A stretch of 5,661 nt of DNA from Planctomycetota bacterium (GTDB lineage: Bacteria; Planctomycetota; UBA1135; GCA-002686595). The DNA lies in contig WTJQ01000650.1 in NCBI GenBank assembly GCA_011524785.1, positions 1-5,661 of the forward strand, read 5' to 3'. Numbering within the stretch: the first letter of the stretch is position 1; every line of letters begins with the position of its first letter. The notes beneath the pieces were generated by a model. It did not search any database. It had not been told where the DNA came from and was given only the letters and a program-made list of their open reading frames with translations. A program made the position numbers and the translations under genes. Positions 5,587-5,661 of the stretch are shown here, one piece after another.

Positions 5587-5661
5587 TCAGAGCTTCTTCT
5601 CCTTGTGCACGGTGTGCTCGCGGCAGAACCGGCAGTACTTCTTCTTCTCGAGCTTGTAGGC
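5587..5661 (-). CDS. rpmG: 50S ribosomal protein L33, C-terminal fragment (5' end outside window)
   Basis: Twenty-four residues and a TGA stop are visible: AYKLEKKKYCRFCREHTVHK followed by EKKL. L33 is a small protein of the large subunit near the E site. The L-E-K-K-K-Y/F-C-x-x-C-x-x-H-T-x-H-K-E pattern is the typical C-terminal half of the zinc-ribbon (C+) form. The two cysteines (codons 5634..5632 and 5625..5623) would be the second half of a four-cysteine zinc site; the first CxxC should lie beyond the right edge. The frame is open to the edge, so the gene is cut by the window rather than broken. Position directly upstream of secE is the standard arrangement. Confidence 0.93.
   Translation of the reverse strand, partial: AYKLEKKKYCRFCREHTVHKEKKL

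Overview
This window is the conserved rpmG-secE-nusG-rplK-rplA-rplJ-rplL-rpoB block. Every gene lies on the minus strand, so transcription runs from the right edge to the left edge. The DNA is GC-rich, with strong G/C bias at third codon positions. The proteins suggest a planctomycete or close PVC relative. The RpoB N-terminal half (for example the [13 protein letters not shown] stretch and the RIDQSGKF stretch) resembles planctomycete beta subunits as I remember them, and SecE is a long form with predicted extra N-terminal membrane helices. This placement is from memory, not a search, and I hold it at about 0.7.

Right to left: the C-terminal 24 residues of ribosomal protein L33 (rpmG, cut by the window edge), an 82 bp gap, secE, a 23 bp gap, then nusG, rplK, rplA and rplJ packed with gaps of 1, 1 and 2 bp. 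A 114 bp gap with two hairpins follows, then rplL, a 406 bp non-coding spacer rich in stem-loops, and the first 638 codons of rpoB, which runs off the left edge. No tRNA, mobile element, CRISPR or convincing promoter is visible.

The genes cover three linked tasks. L33, L11, L1, L10 and L7/L12 belong to the large ribosomal subunit (the L1 stalk and the L11/L10/L12 factor-binding stalk). NusG couples RNA polymerase to ribosome or Rho, and RpoB is the polymerase beta subunit. SecE is part of the SecYEG protein channel. The tight spacing, with Shine-Dalgarno sequences inside the preceding gene, implies one transcript with translational coupling from nusG to rplJ.

Nothing here is an undescribed system. 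The parts worth a second look are the structured rplL-rpoB spacer (a possible attenuator or processing region), the absence of leader space in front of rplK and rplJ where L1 and L10 autoregulation classically acts, the extended SecE, and substitutions in the rifampicin pocket of RpoB.
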